Of a DNA stretch of 64,000 nucleotides, positions 11,261 to 22,784 are shown in pieces (position 1 is the first letter of the stretch; the number at the start of each line of letters is the position of its first letter). The notes below the pieces were generated by a model. That model worked only from the letters and a program-made list of their open reading frames with translations, was not told the origin of the DNA and did no database searches. This stretch comes from Antilocapra americana. Lineage: Eukaryota > Chordata > Mammalia > Artiodactyla > Antilocapridae. The stretch is taken from positions 63,389,392 through 63,453,391 of the forward strand of contig ML662442.1 of the NCBI GenBank assembly GCA_007570785.1. The letters are read 5' to 3'. The translations under genes and the position numbers were made by a program.

Positions 11261-13339
11261 TGCCTGACTGGGTTTCTCCAAGCTACACCCTCCTTTGTCT
11301 CCGTTCCAGAGTCGGCATTCTCTATAAAGATGTCCACAGTGTTAATTTATAGTAGTCCTTGGCAAGAGCAAAGTGTGGTCAGGGTTTCCTAAAGCAAGAT
11401 CTGTTATTTGGTAGGATCTTCACAGACAAAATGGAGAGGCGAAGCAATTATTTGCCAATTTCAGCGCTATTCTTCTCCCTATATAATCAGTCCTTAAGAG
11501 AAAGGGCTGAGGGTTTGCAAGATTTTGCTCCATTAATCATTCTTTTGCTCTAATTAATTGCCCAAGCCAGCATTTCACATTTTGTAGGTACAGGCTCTCT
11601 GTGGGTATTTACTGCCATAGTTTTCCACTGAGAAGTATGTGTCTGTGTGTGTGTGAATGGTATATATAATCAAAACAATTCATTATTCAGTACCAGGCAT
11701 AGGCAATGCCAGAAAGTCAGATGCTTCCCATATATGTAATTTACTCATTGAAGTCAGATCAAGTACACCTTAGCCTGATATTGGACTATGTATGTTGGAC
11801 CGAAGTGTTTATTACCTTTTTTTTTTTCCCTAAAGACCTTCAAAAATACTTGTGGACAACAGAAAGCATTTCAAGAATCGACAACTGTTCTTATTTGTCA
11901 GTAAGAATATTGAACTCTTTAGGCTTTGCTCTCAAACCAAGTTCTAAGGTACACTTTTTGTAGTTCTTTATGAAGAACTACAAAATTATGAACAAATATT
12001 AACAGCTCTGTGAAAGCTATTAACTTTGCTGGCTTATCATGTCTTGCTTTATAGAAACACATAAAATGACCTTCAGTTTGTTATTTCGCCACCAATACCG
12101 GAATATATCAACATTTTGGAAAAGTAGGCTGAACTTCAAAACTTCTCAAACCTCACTTTATTTTTCCACTACTTTTTCCCTATACAGAAGCATCCACTTT
12201 AGTTTCATGCTTCTCAGACAGCCTAAGTGAAGTTGTTCTTAACAGAAAATAATGTTTCTCTTAAGTAAATTAATGTTTGAGTTTTTTTTAATGCTTAAAA
12301 GATATCTTCTGAAGTATTAGAAATGATTTTTCTCTAATGGAGTCATACTATAGAGCTCATTATTGTGAGATGATTTAACTATAATTTGTATCCTTGGTTA
12401 TAATTAGCTTTGTATCCTAGGCTGGGGAAGCTTTCAGTGAAAGAGAGTTGTGTGGGGAGCATCTGTATGTGGTTTGCAGGCAGCTGGCACAGAGAGATTT
12501 AACCTGTTGCTTCTGAGTCAGGTTCAGGGAAATACATGTAATATCCAAAGACTTTCTGGAAGGGATTCTTCAGGAAAGGTCACTGTAAAGTGTGATGGCC
12601 GCTCTTTTTATTCCAATTTAGAGGAATTACTAGTAAAGCTTTAGAACATTCCAGGAGTTAGATTGCTATACTTGAACTTTTGTAGCTTCAGCATTTTGCC
12701 AACAGCTCAAAGGACAACAATACTGTTTATTTAAATTCTCTTACTCCCATGATAAATCTCAGCATAAAGGAACAGAAATTTAAGAAAATAGGTAAGAACA
12801 AAGATAAGAACAGATGTCACTTTTTATGTTTCTTCAACAAAATCAATAGACAATAAAATTTAGTCTTCATAGTAATACCTATTACTTATCATATAGAATG
12901 TAGAGTCTAAAAGAGGAGGCAGTTTTAAAATAAATTTCATTTAGTGTTACTTTCACTAAATGAGAGACAGCTTGAGGAGTTCAGTCAAACAAAGCACATT
13001 TAGGAAAAGACCTTGTGTAGAGATGGAAAAAATGTGTCTGCAGGAAGATGGACCCTTCATTTTATTAAAGGATATATGATTTGCAGTTTTGTCAAGGGTA
13101 TTTGCTTCAGGATTTAAGATATGTTTTGTCTGCTAAGATCTGATATGTGTCCAACCATTCAAAAAACATATATGAACCCTTGTCATGGTGCGAGTTTTGC
13201 TGATTGGTAGCAAACTAGCCTCTTCTCTGGGGGTTTGCAGGCTGGCAGGGAGGGGACTGGGAAATGTGTCAGATCACCGAGCATCTGCTACGGTCCTTGA
13301 GCATCACGGATCTGGTCCACACTGGATTTCCAAGGGCAT
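11013..13339. other. Probable intron 1 / unique sequence, few repeats
   Basis: Except for a T run at 11819-11828 and short TG runs near 11645, no repeat is recognised in 2.3 kb. Sequence from about 11290 to 11600 is unusually rich in homeodomain-type TAATTA/ATTAAT cores, next to a tataaa at about 11321. A perfect hairpin lies at 11956-11985. No coding exon is supported. Confidence 0.4.
11956..11985. repeat. Perfect 13-bp inverted repeat with 4-base loop
   Basis: TTTTGTAGTTCTT (11956-11968) is followed by TATG and its exact reverse complement (11973-11985). It could fold into a stable stem in RNA from either strand. No flanking stem extension is evident. Confidence 0.95.
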
Positions 13340-13440
13340 TGGATGGGGAGCTGGAAAACCCAAGTTGTTATCCTGGCTGAGACACTGGTAATGTGGCCTT
13401 GGTTGAAAAACCTTTCTAGGTTTTTCAGAGTCTCTGCTCT
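13340..13440 (+). mobile_element. Degenerate MIR-like fragment
   Basis: 'gagctggaaaacccaagttgttatcctggctgagacactgg' followed by 'aatgtggccttgg' follows the MIR core order. The match is weak and the edges are approximate. Confidence 0.4.
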
Positions 13441-13995
13441 TGTTGGCAGACCAAGGACTTTGGACTGTGATCTTTTCATCCTCCTTGTGGAATGCTGCAT
13501 GATAAAGAGAAATCAGGATGTGGTGGGGGTGGTGTGGTGAGCTGAGTTTGAGTTGGGGAGACTGCAGGCTGAAGACTGCATTGGACACTGGGAAAGAGTA
13601 ATGACCATGATAGTAGGAGATCAAGGAGACCAGACATCTGGCCCATCACTGATTCTATGAGTTCAAAATACTTAACAAAATAATGAATTAGCAACATTCA
13701 CTTAGTCCTTGATGGTTTTCAATGAATTTTCACAAATAATGGCAGTTGATTTTCATTACAGTTCCAAGAGGTTATTCAAGTAGAAAGGTGATGAAACCAG
13801 GACTAATTTCGCAGAGCATGTTTGTGCCAGTATGCTCCATTGCTTTTTTGCAGGATCTGTAGAGACAAGAGAAGCTTGAACACACTTTGGAAACCTTGTG
13901 TAAATAGGAGACAGAGAGAAGTGTGGCATCACATTTTAGTGGAGTTTCAAATGTCTGAGGAAAAGTTTAGGTTATATTCTGGAAGATGTGTGCAC

Positions 13996-14197
13996 GCTAA
14001 GTTGCTTCAGTTGTGTCTGACTCTGCGATCCCATGAACTATAGCCCGCCAGGTTCCTCTGGCCAAGGGATTCTCCAGGCAAGAATACTGGAGTGGGTTGC
14101 TCCAGGGGATTTGCCCCACCCAGGGATGGAACCCACATCTCCTGCATCTCCTGCATTGCAAGCAGATTCTTTACTGTTGAGCCACTGGGGAAGCCCA
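13996..14197 (-). mobile_element. Bov-tA SINE, antisense
   Basis: Runs from 'gctaagttgcttcag' to the reversed head 'ccactggggaagccc'. The short doubled 'ctcctgcatctcctgcat' near 14140 is a small internal duplication. Confidence 0.93.
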
Positions 14198-14225
14198 TAC
14201 TGGAAGCTAAGAATCTCCAATTTTG

Positions 14226-14750
14226 ATGTTAAGACCTGAAACATCTGAAATTCTGATTGTTGATCTTGAGTTTGATTATTCCTGTTCCAGGCTTCCTCCT
14301 CATGTCATTCCCCTCCCCAGACCCAGCAGTAATTCTGGTGATTTGAATATTATAGTCGTGGATAAGACTCTTCCAAAAACTCTGAGTGCAACTGGAAAAA
14401 AATTCTCATATAAAGATGGGCATTCTTGGGCCATTGTACTATTAATCAACGGAATATGTTCCAGTAGCAAGTTACTCTTTGGAAATTTTGTTACCAGGGG
14501 TGAAATTACACAAATTTCATGGGAGTGTGAACCAAGTGTGAAGACCTGGACATGTAAGTTCCTTTCTACAAGTGTCCTTGTCACTCTGCTCCAGACGTTA
14601 AGTACACTAACAGGGGTCAAGTCCCCTCCTCTTTACCCTGTGTTTCCACAGAAGGGAGTTATCAGGATTCATCTGGTTATGCACATGAGGAACCTACATT
14701 TAACTGTATTAAGAAAAAAAGAAAAGAAATATATTTATTGGCTCATGTGA
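14226..14750 (+). other. 174-codon open frame of unknown origin
   Basis: Open from ATG 14226 to the stop at 14748-14750, unusually long for AT-balanced non-repeat sequence. The translation has no domain I recognise, and its lysine- and tyrosine-rich C-terminus comes from the A-rich run near 14710-14735. It has no splice context, no Kozak support and no codon pattern to favour it. It may be a chance frame or a remnant of an old element; the A-run could even be a poly(A) tail of an ancient retrocopy. I do not call it a gene. Confidence 0.2.
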
Positions 14751-15140
14751 CTGGAAAGTCCAAAGGTGGACTTTACATTAGTCATGGCTGGAACACAGGG
14801 CTTCTTTCACTCTCTCTCTCTCCCCATTTCTCAGTTTCTCTTCTTTCTGAATCAGCTTCGTTCTGAGGCCCCTTTCCATGTGTTCCATGTGCTGAGAAAG
14901 GTGAACATCAGTAGTTCCAAACCTGCATTCTGGACTTTTGATCCATAAGAAAAGAAGACTTCCCATTTATGGAAGTCTCCTGAAAGGTCTCTGATTGGCC
15001 GTGCTTGGTGGTCATTGACTCAGTCTCCATGTCCTGCCAAGAGTGCTGCTGTAATAGTCTTGGACTGGATGCAGTGCCCAACCCTGTTTGTATGTGGTGC
15101 TGGTGGTGAGGTGGGGCAACGGACTGGGAGGGGCACCATG
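14740..15140. mobile_element. Possible ancient interspersed repeat, family uncertain
   Basis: 'ttattggctcatgtgactggaaagtccaaaggtggac' and 'tctgattggccgtgcttggtgg' resemble a mammal-wide repeat I remember but cannot name reliably. No TSD or coding content. Confidence 0.3.
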
Positions 15141-15949
15141 ATTGACAGTTCTGTCAAGATCATATAGATCCCCCAAACTTGTGAGGTTGCCAATTAAAAG
15201 CAACATGTCTATTACTGGAGAGAATTGTTCCTTCCTTTTGGGGGACAGCTTCCTGCACAATGATGTGAAGTTTTTGTGTAGAAGTAACTCAGATGCCCAA
15301 GGCAATGCAAATTCCAGAAGTGGGACCTTCCTCCCAGCCAAGGCAAAGTCATGGGATGAAATAATTCCCTCCATGTCTAGACTTTGGTAATAGGATCCAG
15401 AGGCTTACAGAGTGAGAAACCCACCATTTATCCATGTCCATGTACTTTTGGGAAGCACCCTTGTGCCCTGTTATCAGCCTAGGGATTTTATTTTCAGAAG
15501 CTTTGGTCATCTTGGGGTCGTGAGATTGGAAACCTCCTACTTTGAGCATTACAGATCTAGTGACACAGTGACAGTCTAAACAAGGAAGTAAAGTGATAAA
15601 CATAGAACTATTGTTTAAACAGGTTTGTTAAGATTGTGGGAACTGAGCAGAGAGGAGGCAGTGGGCAGAGATTAGGGTTATCACTTAGGAGGCCTAAGAT
15701 GATTGGTTCCAAGCTAAAATATTGGCTTGTGTGAGCAACTTTATGAAGGTCTGATGAGGACTAAGGAGCCTTTGCATTGACAGAAGCATTGGAAGGATAA
15801 AACAAATCAGGAGGGACAAGACCAGAAGGTAGGCTGGTTGGTAGGTAAAGAGGCTGTGTGTTGTATGTTTGTTCATAGCAAATGGGCTGTATTGAGAGGC
15901 GTCCTGAGGCCACCCTAAATCCTAGGGGCAAAAACTATATGTGTAGCAC
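15141..15949. other. Unique sequence, no gene seen
   Basis: No repeat family or exon could be supported. The open frames are short and lack splice context. Confidence 0.4.
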
Positions 15950-16145
15950 TGACATTTGTCAAAGTCCTACCTAGTGTGCCAGACCCCATGTTACATGCTC
16001 TACATCCATTACTCATAAAATCCCTCTAAGGTGAGAAAACAGAAAGTAAGGGAGGTAAATGACTTGCTCAGGGTTATATGGTCATTAAGTGGATTCAAAC
16101 CCTGGCAATCTGAAACAAAAGCCTGTGCTTAAACTATGCAGCACT
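15950..16145 (-). mobile_element. MIR SINE, antisense
   Basis: Order of MIR reverse-complement landmarks: 'gtgccagaccccatgttacatgc', 'aaaatccctctaaggtgag', 'aaatgacttgctcagggtta', 'attcaaaccctgg', 'gcctgtgctt'. Confidence 0.85.
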
Positions 16146-16579
16146 ATCTCTCAAAGTCAAGATAAGAATCCAGTACATCAGGCCAAATTGAAGGATGGGT
16201 GCCAAACTGGACCATCCAATGGGCAACCAGACTGCCAGGAATATAGGTCAGAGGGGATGGAATGGAGGCTATTGGGGTGAAGAGGTAGAGCATCGGGGTT
16301 CAGTAGCAAACTTAGTGCCTCAGTAAGAAAGGCACAGGCATAGATTCTTGGCTTGGGGTTCAGGTGCAGTGAGGAATGTGGGTAGGAATAGCTCAGGAAG
16401 TTGAACAGGTGGGCAGATCAATAGAACAGCTAGAGCTTGATTATTGATCTGAGGCCAGGAACTCTGCCATCTGCCTCACTTTAAATATCCTTTGTGAAGT
16501 AAGTCAGTACAGATACAGCATGGGCAGCTCCTTAGAGGGTGACAGAGTTCTCTTAGTTGTCAGGCACTATTGGAGAAAA

Positions 16580-16790
16580 AAGAGCTAACATTTGTAGAGC
16601 ACCTGCCATGTGCCTTGTATACATAATCTCACTGAATCTTCATTAGAGTCCTGGGAGGAGATGTATTGTGGCTTTTTTTTTTTTTTTTTTTGGTTGTTGA
16701 GCCAGGAAATTAAGGCTTAGTGAGGTTAAATTACTTGCCTGAGCTCCTGGAGCCAGACTGGAAGTTGAAGGAGCTGTCATGGAAACGGAA
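16580..16790 (-). mobile_element. MIR SINE, antisense, interrupted by a T run
   Basis: 'gagcacctgccatgtgccttgtatac', 'tcattagagtcctggg' and 'aaattacttgcctgagctcc' give the MIR reverse complement. A pure T run at 16673-16691 replaces part of the core and looks like a local slippage expansion. Confidence 0.8.
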
Positions 16791-17514
16791 ATCTATCTGT
16801 ATCTCAACCTCATCCTGAGTCTTCAGGGAGTCATCCTGGTTCTGGCAGGGCAAGGTCAATTTCAAGTCTGGGCCATAGACTTGGGGAAGTCAGCAGAGGC
16901 ATATGATTGGAAAGGGAGATTGTGAGTTGAACATTTAGGCATTTGAATGGGAGCTGAGAGCAGGTCATCTGAACAGAGTTGTCCAGCAGGACTGTATCTG
17001 GCTTTGGCAGAAAACTCAATAACCTAGTAGATTTTTCCCCTCAGTGCAGGATCTCTATCATTATGCAGGATAGATACGTCAGCAAGTCAGATGTTTGAAG
17101 GGCTTAAATTTAGTCACTGATTTCAGTTGAAGAGAAGGGACCTCTGCCAGCTGCCATGGCCTGAATTTACCTTTATACATGCAGGTACTTTTCCAAGAAA
17201 TATGATAAATAAGAAATAATACATAGAGAAAGGAAGAGCATTAGCACATACTCAATGTCACAAGAATGTAGAATACACTCCAGCTATAAATATCCATACT
17301 TGAAAATTCTTTAAATGATGAAATATTTAGAATTATTTACTGATGAAATATGAGTGATATATCATTTCCCAACAAATGTAAGGTCAAATTGGTCTCTGTG
17401 TAAATTTATGACTGGATGTAGGTGTTTGCTGTGTGCAGCAAACTGTGTATACATATGGTAAGAAGAAGGGGAATGAGAAGGTACATGAGAAGAAATATTG
17501 AGACATATTTTTGA
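16791..17514. other. Unique sequence, no gene seen
   Basis: Nothing defensible as gene or repeat. Confidence 0.4.
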
Positions 17515-17728
17515 GGGATTCCCTGGTGGCTCAGACGGTAAAGTGTCTGCCCGCAGTGTGGGAGACCTGGGTTCGATCCCTGGATCAGAAAGATCCCCTG
17601 GAGAAGGAAATGGCAATCCACTCCAGTACTCGTGCCTAGAAAATTCCATGGATGAAGGAGCCTGGTGGGCTACAGTCCATGGGGTCACAAAGAGTTGGAC
17701 ACAACTGAGCGACTTCACTTTCACTTTT
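17515..17728 (+). mobile_element. Bov-tA SINE, full length
   Basis: Head 'gggattccctggtggctcag', an intact B box (gggttcgatccctgg) and the tail 'gagcgacttcactttcactttt'. Very close to the family consensus, so relatively young. Confidence 0.96.
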
Positions 17729-17784
17729 CAAGACTCCATAATAGCTCATTTGGAGAGGTAAGACAATCATGTTTATAACATTAG

Positions 17785-18300
17785 GGCAGCACAATAGAAC
17801 AGTATGATTTTAGAGTTGACGGGATCTTTCAGACAGTGATCGAGATCACAGTGCTAGCCAGTATTATGAAATACAAACTTATTAGGAGCAGTTGAACATA
17901 AATGTTATGGAAACTAAAAAGAATGGAACTGTCTGAGTCTGGAAGACAGATCAAAAGAGGCTTCCTAGAGGAGACAAGTTCTGATGAGTAGGTATGGGCA
18001 GAGAGAAGACGGAAGGGGTTTCCAGGTAGCATGCTGCTGCTGCTGTTTAGTTGCTAAGTCGTATCTGACTCTTTTGCGACCCCCATGGACTGTAGCCCAA
18101 CAGGTCCTCTGTCTGAAGGATTCCCCAGACAAGAATACTGGAGCAGGTTGTCATTTTCTTTTCCAGAGGATCTTTCTGACCCAGGAATTGAACGCACGTC
18201 TCCTGTTTGGCAGGTGGAATCTTTACCACCTGGGAAGCCCAGGGTAGCATGACCAGGAACTTATCAATATCCTGCAGCCAGAGACCACTGGGAAATGACT
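17785..18300 (-). mobile_element. Probable L2 LINE fragment, antisense, split by a SINE
   Basis: 'gaggcttcctagaggagacaagttctgatgagtaggtatgg' and 'ggtttccaggtagcatg' followed after the SINE by 'accaggaacttat' resemble the reversed L2 3' region. Divergence is high and the assignment tentative. Confidence 0.45.
18034..18240 (-). mobile_element. Bov-tA SINE, antisense, with TSD
   Basis: Bounded by near-identical direct repeats, caggtagcatg (18023-18033) and cagggtagcatg (18240-18251). It begins with a CTG run and ends with the reversed head 'acctgggaagccc'. Confidence 0.93.
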
Positions 18301-18889
18301 TGTAGTTAAACAGGTTGTGTTTGCTACTTGTTACAGTGAGGGAAAATGTACACTACAGGAAAACGTGGAGCGTTTCAGTAAATGTTAGAAATGAGTGATT
18401 ATAGGGTTTGGTCTTGTGATTTGGAAGAGGATTTAAAGAAATAGGACTTTGCTCTGCACTGAAGCAGAAATAATCTTATGAGTTTGTATCTTAATAAGTC
18501 TTATTTAGAAGGAGGAAGACTAGAGAGGCTAACACCATAATTGGCAAAGATGCAGCAAACCCTCATTAGCCAGATTAGGGACTACTGGTCATTTAGGGGA
18601 CTGGATAAAATTTGTGTTTTTGTGTTCAGATAGGATTACACAGCACTCTTGTTTTTGTCATGATCCATCATGGTCACAGAGTGGCCTTATCTGGTGTTGA
18701 TGCTCTGTGAAATTATTTCCATCCAACAGGAGAGCCCCAGGGCCATCTCCCAGATGTCTGGGCTACTTTTGTGCTCTTTCATAAACTGGAAATTACGTTC
18801 CACAATGTATCTGGTTTTATGCACTGACCAAGAATTCTATTTACTATATTAGCCTGTTAGTGAATGCTTCTTTTGGGGGTTATTGAAGT
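18301..18889. other. Unique sequence, no gene seen
   Basis: No confident repeat or exon. Confidence 0.4.
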
Positions 18890-19190
18890 GATTTTCTTCC
18901 TATTCTGTAAAATTGTATTTAATATTAACGGCATTTATTAAATTCTCACTGTTTACTAGATACCCTGCAAGATTCCCAGGATGTCAAGGTAACAAGGATC
19001 TCAAGAATCTCATAATGTAATGAGAAAACCACATGTGAATCAGTGATTATGATGCATTGAAATAAAGCTGGTAGAGATATGAGAATAGGTAAAGAATAAC
19101 AGGGGCTTCGGGGATGAAAATGATGCTGAGAAGAAGCAGGCTTTTCTGCAAACACTGAGTTAATCACAGAGGTGCTGAATAGGTTGGCAA
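18890..19190 (-). mobile_element. L2 LINE 3' fragment, antisense
   Basis: 'attaaattctcactgtttactagataccctgc' corresponds to the reversed L2 terminus, continuing with 'cacatgtgaatcagtgattatgatgcatt' and 'agcaggcttttctgc'. Confidence 0.6.
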
Positions 19191-19429
19191 CTGCTGAGGC
19201 ATGTTTGCAGTTTTGAGAATCAGCATCTTTGGGCTGAAGTGCAGTATGAATTCAAGGATTCTCCATCCTCTCTCTAAGCTGATCTTGGCATAGAAGAGGC
19301 ACGCATTTTTGGCTCACTTGGCAAACCAAGTATCAGATCAGCTCAGTGCAAGAAAGAGAAAATACATGTGCAAGCATTTGTGATACAGTAGGATTACTTA
19401 GCATTTCTGAAGGATATTATTATTTCTAA

Positions 19430-19960
19430 TCATAAAATTATAAATGCTTCCAATCAAAACTTTGGAAAGTACATTGTATATTTAAAAAAATCAGGGAGAA
19501 AGTTTGCCTATATAATCCCATGGCCCAAAAGTACTCATAACATTTTGGCATTTTTCTTCCTCTTTATTTTTAATGAAGTTTTTCCATAGTTAAATGTGCT
19601 CTGTTTGCTTAACCTTATGTCCTAAATATTTTCCAGCCTCTCGGAAAGCTTTATTAATGTTGTATTATATTTGATTGCATGATTTACCATAATTTATTAA
19701 CTATTCCCTTAAAATTGGACCTTTAGGCTGTTTTCAAATATCTGGTATTATAACTGGCATTTTGATGAAATCTTTGTTCAAATTTAAGTTTACTTCTTTA
19801 AGGAAGATCCATGAAAGGGTAATTCTGGGGTCAAAGAGTAAGAATACTTTAGGACCTTTGGCACTTACTGCCAAACCGATTTTCAGAGAAGGTGAACCTG
19901 TGATTGCCAGTGCACAGACATCCCCTCTCACCTGTTTGCATGAGGGGTTATTTATTTTTT
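19430..19960 (-). mobile_element. Ancient L1M LINE fragment, antisense
   Basis: Resembles the reverse complement of the L1 ORF2 3' end: 'taatttattaactattcccttaaaattggacctttaggctgt', 'aattctggggtcaaagagtaag', 'ttactgccaaaccgattttcagag'. No reading frame survives. Confidence 0.75.
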
Positions 19961-21165
19961 TCTTAAGTGAATAGCAGTTATGCCAATTGCTGATTTTGTT
20001 CCTTTGTTACCAAGATCTCTCTTTTAGAATGGTGATTGGTCAGATGTTGTGATGAATCACTCCATTAAAAAACAATTATTCACAGAATGGTCCTGAATAT
20101 CCAGGTAGGGGCCCATGACAGAACATTAGTTTGTGGATGATTTCTTAAAGCCAGTGACAGGCAGGCACATCTTGTAAGGGCACTCTTCAGACCTTTGTGT
20201 GGAGCACCTACTAGTGATGGTGATGCTGGACAAAGGCCCCACTTTTCGGGCCAAAATCCTCTGCTAACTCTGTCTCTGTAGCTTGGTGGTTGGGTGCTTG
20301 GACTCCTAGACTTTTGGAACATTTGGGATCATTGTGCTTGTGGTCCCTACACTGTGGGAAGGGGCTGTCACCCGTGGAACATGGGTCTGTGTCTGTTTTG
20401 TTCATGCTGTTCTCTGAGCAGGTTGTGTTGGTGGGTACAATGTGAGGTCGGCTGTGCCCTAATGTAGGATGTGGACACCTGAGAGATACCCCCTCCCCAA
20501 AGCCCTCTGCCCTCTTAGTCACTGATCCCCACCCAAACAAGTCAAACAAAGATCCTCAATTTTGAACCTTCTGGGTTTACTCCCTTCCCCAAAGACTAGC
20601 CAACCATATCAAAGTGTCTTGTTTTCAGAGTGATAAACCTTGCCTTATTCCATAAGAAGGAGGAACTTGGAACTTACTCAAACCTCTGTGGGGTGTTTTG
20701 TTGCCCAAAGCATTGCTTCAGACTACAAGGGAACTATTGAACTTACTGCTGAAGTCAATTTGAGGTGGTTTTTGAATTCCAATTTCATTTTTTTCCACAA
20801 CTTCTATTTTGCTGCAAAAATAATTTACAACTACAATAAAAATACTTCTGGTTTTCTTCTAAAAGTTGGAGGAGAAAATTATTATAGTGTTATGATTCCA
20901 TTTTCTTTTGTGGATCTCAGTCAATAATTTTGAGCAAAATTGTTTTCATTTATTTGTTCACCAAATCATTATTTAGTGAGATTCATTTAGTAGTTGCTGT
21001 TGAATCATATTTATGACCCATTTTGTCAAATGTGAGGTGCATGGTAATGTAGAAAAACAGGGAGGAAATCATGACCTAAACATTTATTGGTTGCTTTCTG
21101 ATGAGACATATAAAAGTTCTATCTTGCATAAAGAAGTACCCAAAGTACCCAAGCTCTGTAGGAAG
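19961..21165. other. Unique sequence, no gene seen
   Basis: 1.2 kb without a recognisable repeat. The 112-codon frame on the minus strand at 20211-20549 and the 95-codon plus frame at 20640-20927 have no familiar protein sequence or splice context. Confidence 0.4.
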
Positions 21166-21745
21166 TTCATTAATTAATAATTGATTCAATAAATGTTACA
21201 TGCTGATAACTGGGGATATGGTAGGCATCAAAACAAAGGTTGTGGTGGAGTGCACATCTAAGTGGGAAAGACAGGTCTGCTTTAGAGAGTGGAAAGTGCT
21301 TGTGAGGAAAGTAAGGAATCTAATGAATAGAGCGCCTGGGTTTTTGTAGATCGAAGGGTAGGAAAGACCTCTCTGTGTTTTGAGACATTTGAACTAAGAC
21401 CAGTCTTGTGTACTGGGGAGGGGTGTGTGAATGCATGCTAAGTTGCTTCAGTCACGTCCAGTTGTGTCCAACTTTTTGCGACCTTATGGACTGTAGCCCA
21501 CCAGGCTCCTTTGTCCATGGATTCTCCAGGCAAGAGTACTGAAGTGGGCTGCCATGCCCTTCTCCAGGAGATCTTCCCAACTCAGGAATTGAACCCACGT
21601 CTCCTGCAGCTCCTGCATTTCGGGCAGATTCTTTACCACTGAGCCACCAAGGAAGCCCACTGGGGAGGGGAAGTAGGCTTTATTCTCAGGGCACTGGGAA
21701 ACCATTAGGAAGTTTTTCTTTTGGAGCATGATGTTTGAGGTCATT
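21166..21745 (-). mobile_element. L2 LINE fragment, antisense, split by a Bov-tA
   Basis: Left part 'taataattgattcaataaatgttacatgctgataactggggatatgg' then 'cctctctgtgttttgagacatttg'. Right part 21671-21745 ('gggcactgggaaaccattaggaag') continues the same element after the SINE. The two halves rejoin if the SINE is ignored. Confidence 0.65.
21424..21658 (-). mobile_element. Bov-tA SINE, antisense, perfect 12-bp TSD
   Basis: Flanked by identical ACTGGGGAGGGG at 21412-21423 and 21659-21670. The insertion point is inside an L2 copy. The 3' tail of the element (left side here) is a short TG-rich run. Confidence 0.97.
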
Positions 21746-21763
21746 TATTAAAAATAGGGTTGA

Positions 21764-21885
21764 GGGAGTTTCCTGGCTAAGTGGTTAAGACTTTGCCTTT
21801 CAATGCAGGGGATGCATATTTGATCCCTCGTTGGGGGACTAAGGTACCACACGCCACAGGGTGCAGCCATAAATTAAAAACACAA
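21764..21885 (+). mobile_element. CHR-2-type SINE, sense
   Basis: 'gggagtttcctggctaagtggttaagactttg', 'caatgcaggggatgc', 'gatccctcgttgggg' and 'cgccacagggtgcagccataaa' with an A-rich tail match the older cetartiodactyl tRNA-Glu SINE without the Bov-A body. Confidence 0.85.
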
Positions 21886-22046
21886 TCACAGGGGCCGAGA
21901 TTAAGAATGTTAAGCAGTACCTCACTGTGATGATGGTATTGGAAGCGGGAACAAAAGTGGCATTCGCACTTAGAAACTTCTTGGGTTATTCTGTTCAAGG
22001 TGTGCCCTATATCATTAAGTGGCTGAAAATATTCCATAAACAGTAT

Positions 22047-22264
22047 GCATATGTGTGTGTGCGTGCTAAGTCACTTCAGTGGTGTCTGACTGTGACCCCA
22101 TGGACTATAGCCTGCTAGGCTCCTCTCTCCATGGGATTCTCCAGGCAAGAGTACTGGAATAGATTGCTGTGCCCTCCTCCAGGGGATCTTCTAGACCCAG
22201 GGATTGAACCCATGTCTCTTATGTCCCCTCATTACCAGGCTGGTTCTTTATCACTAGCACCATC
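22047..22264 (-). mobile_element. Bov-tA SINE, antisense, 14-bp TSD
   Basis: Flanking direct repeats tccataaacagtat at 22033-22046 and 22265-22278 are identical. The body is diverged at the reversed head ('atcactagcaccatc'). Confidence 0.95.
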
Positions 22265-22267
22265 TCC

Positions 22268-22345
22268 ATAAACAGTATATCCACCTTTAACAGTTTATCA
22301 CCCTCTATAAACAGTATATCCACCTTAAAAAAGTTTTTAATATAA
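22268..22345. repeat. 39-bp local tandem duplication next to a SINE
   Basis: The 20-mer ataaacagtatatccacctt recurs at 22268-22287 and 22307-22326. The first copy overlaps the right TSD of the adjacent SINE, so the target motif exists three times within 300 bases. Confidence 0.85.
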
Positions 22346-22447
22346 GTACAATTATATATTTATCCATAGAATATAAATAGCTTAATGAGTCTACCACAAA
22401 GTTCTTACATAAAGCTCTTTTTTTGAAAAGCTGTTTCTAGCATAGTG

Positions 22448-22777
22448 GGGCTTTCCTGGTAGCGCAGCTGGTAAAGAAGCCATCTGCAAAGCAGGAGACC
22501 CTGGTTCTATTCCTGAGTCAGGAGGATCCCCTGGAGAAGGGATAGGTTACCCACTCCAGTATTCATGGGCTTCCTTTATGGCTCAGCTGGTAAAGAATCC
22601 GCCTGCAATGAGGGAGACCTGGGTTCAGTCCCTGGGTTGGGAAGATCCTCTGGAGGAGGGCATGGCAACCCACTCCCGTATTCTTGCCTGGAGAATCCAC
22701 ATGGACGGGAGCCTGACGAGCTACAGTCAATGGGTCACAAAGAGTCGGACATGACTGAGCAACTAAGCACAGCACAT
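22448..22777 (+). mobile_element. Bov-tA dimer, sense
   Basis: A headed, 3'-truncated unit (22448-22563) is joined head-to-tail to a complete unit (22564-22777). Direct repeats catagtg at 22441-22447 and 22778-22784 enclose both, so the pair inserted as one dimeric transcript. Confidence 0.9.
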
Positions 22778-22784
22778 CATAGTG

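Noticed and set aside
10459..11337. 292-codon minus-strand open frame over the CpG island
   Set aside because: GC-composition effect. It has no recognisable domain and conflicts with the plus-strand splice donor.
17515..17590. tRNA-Glu-like sequences with A and B boxes at SINE heads
   Set aside because: These are pol III promoters of Bov-tA elements. They lack a complete cloverleaf and continue into SINE bodies, so no true tRNA gene is called.
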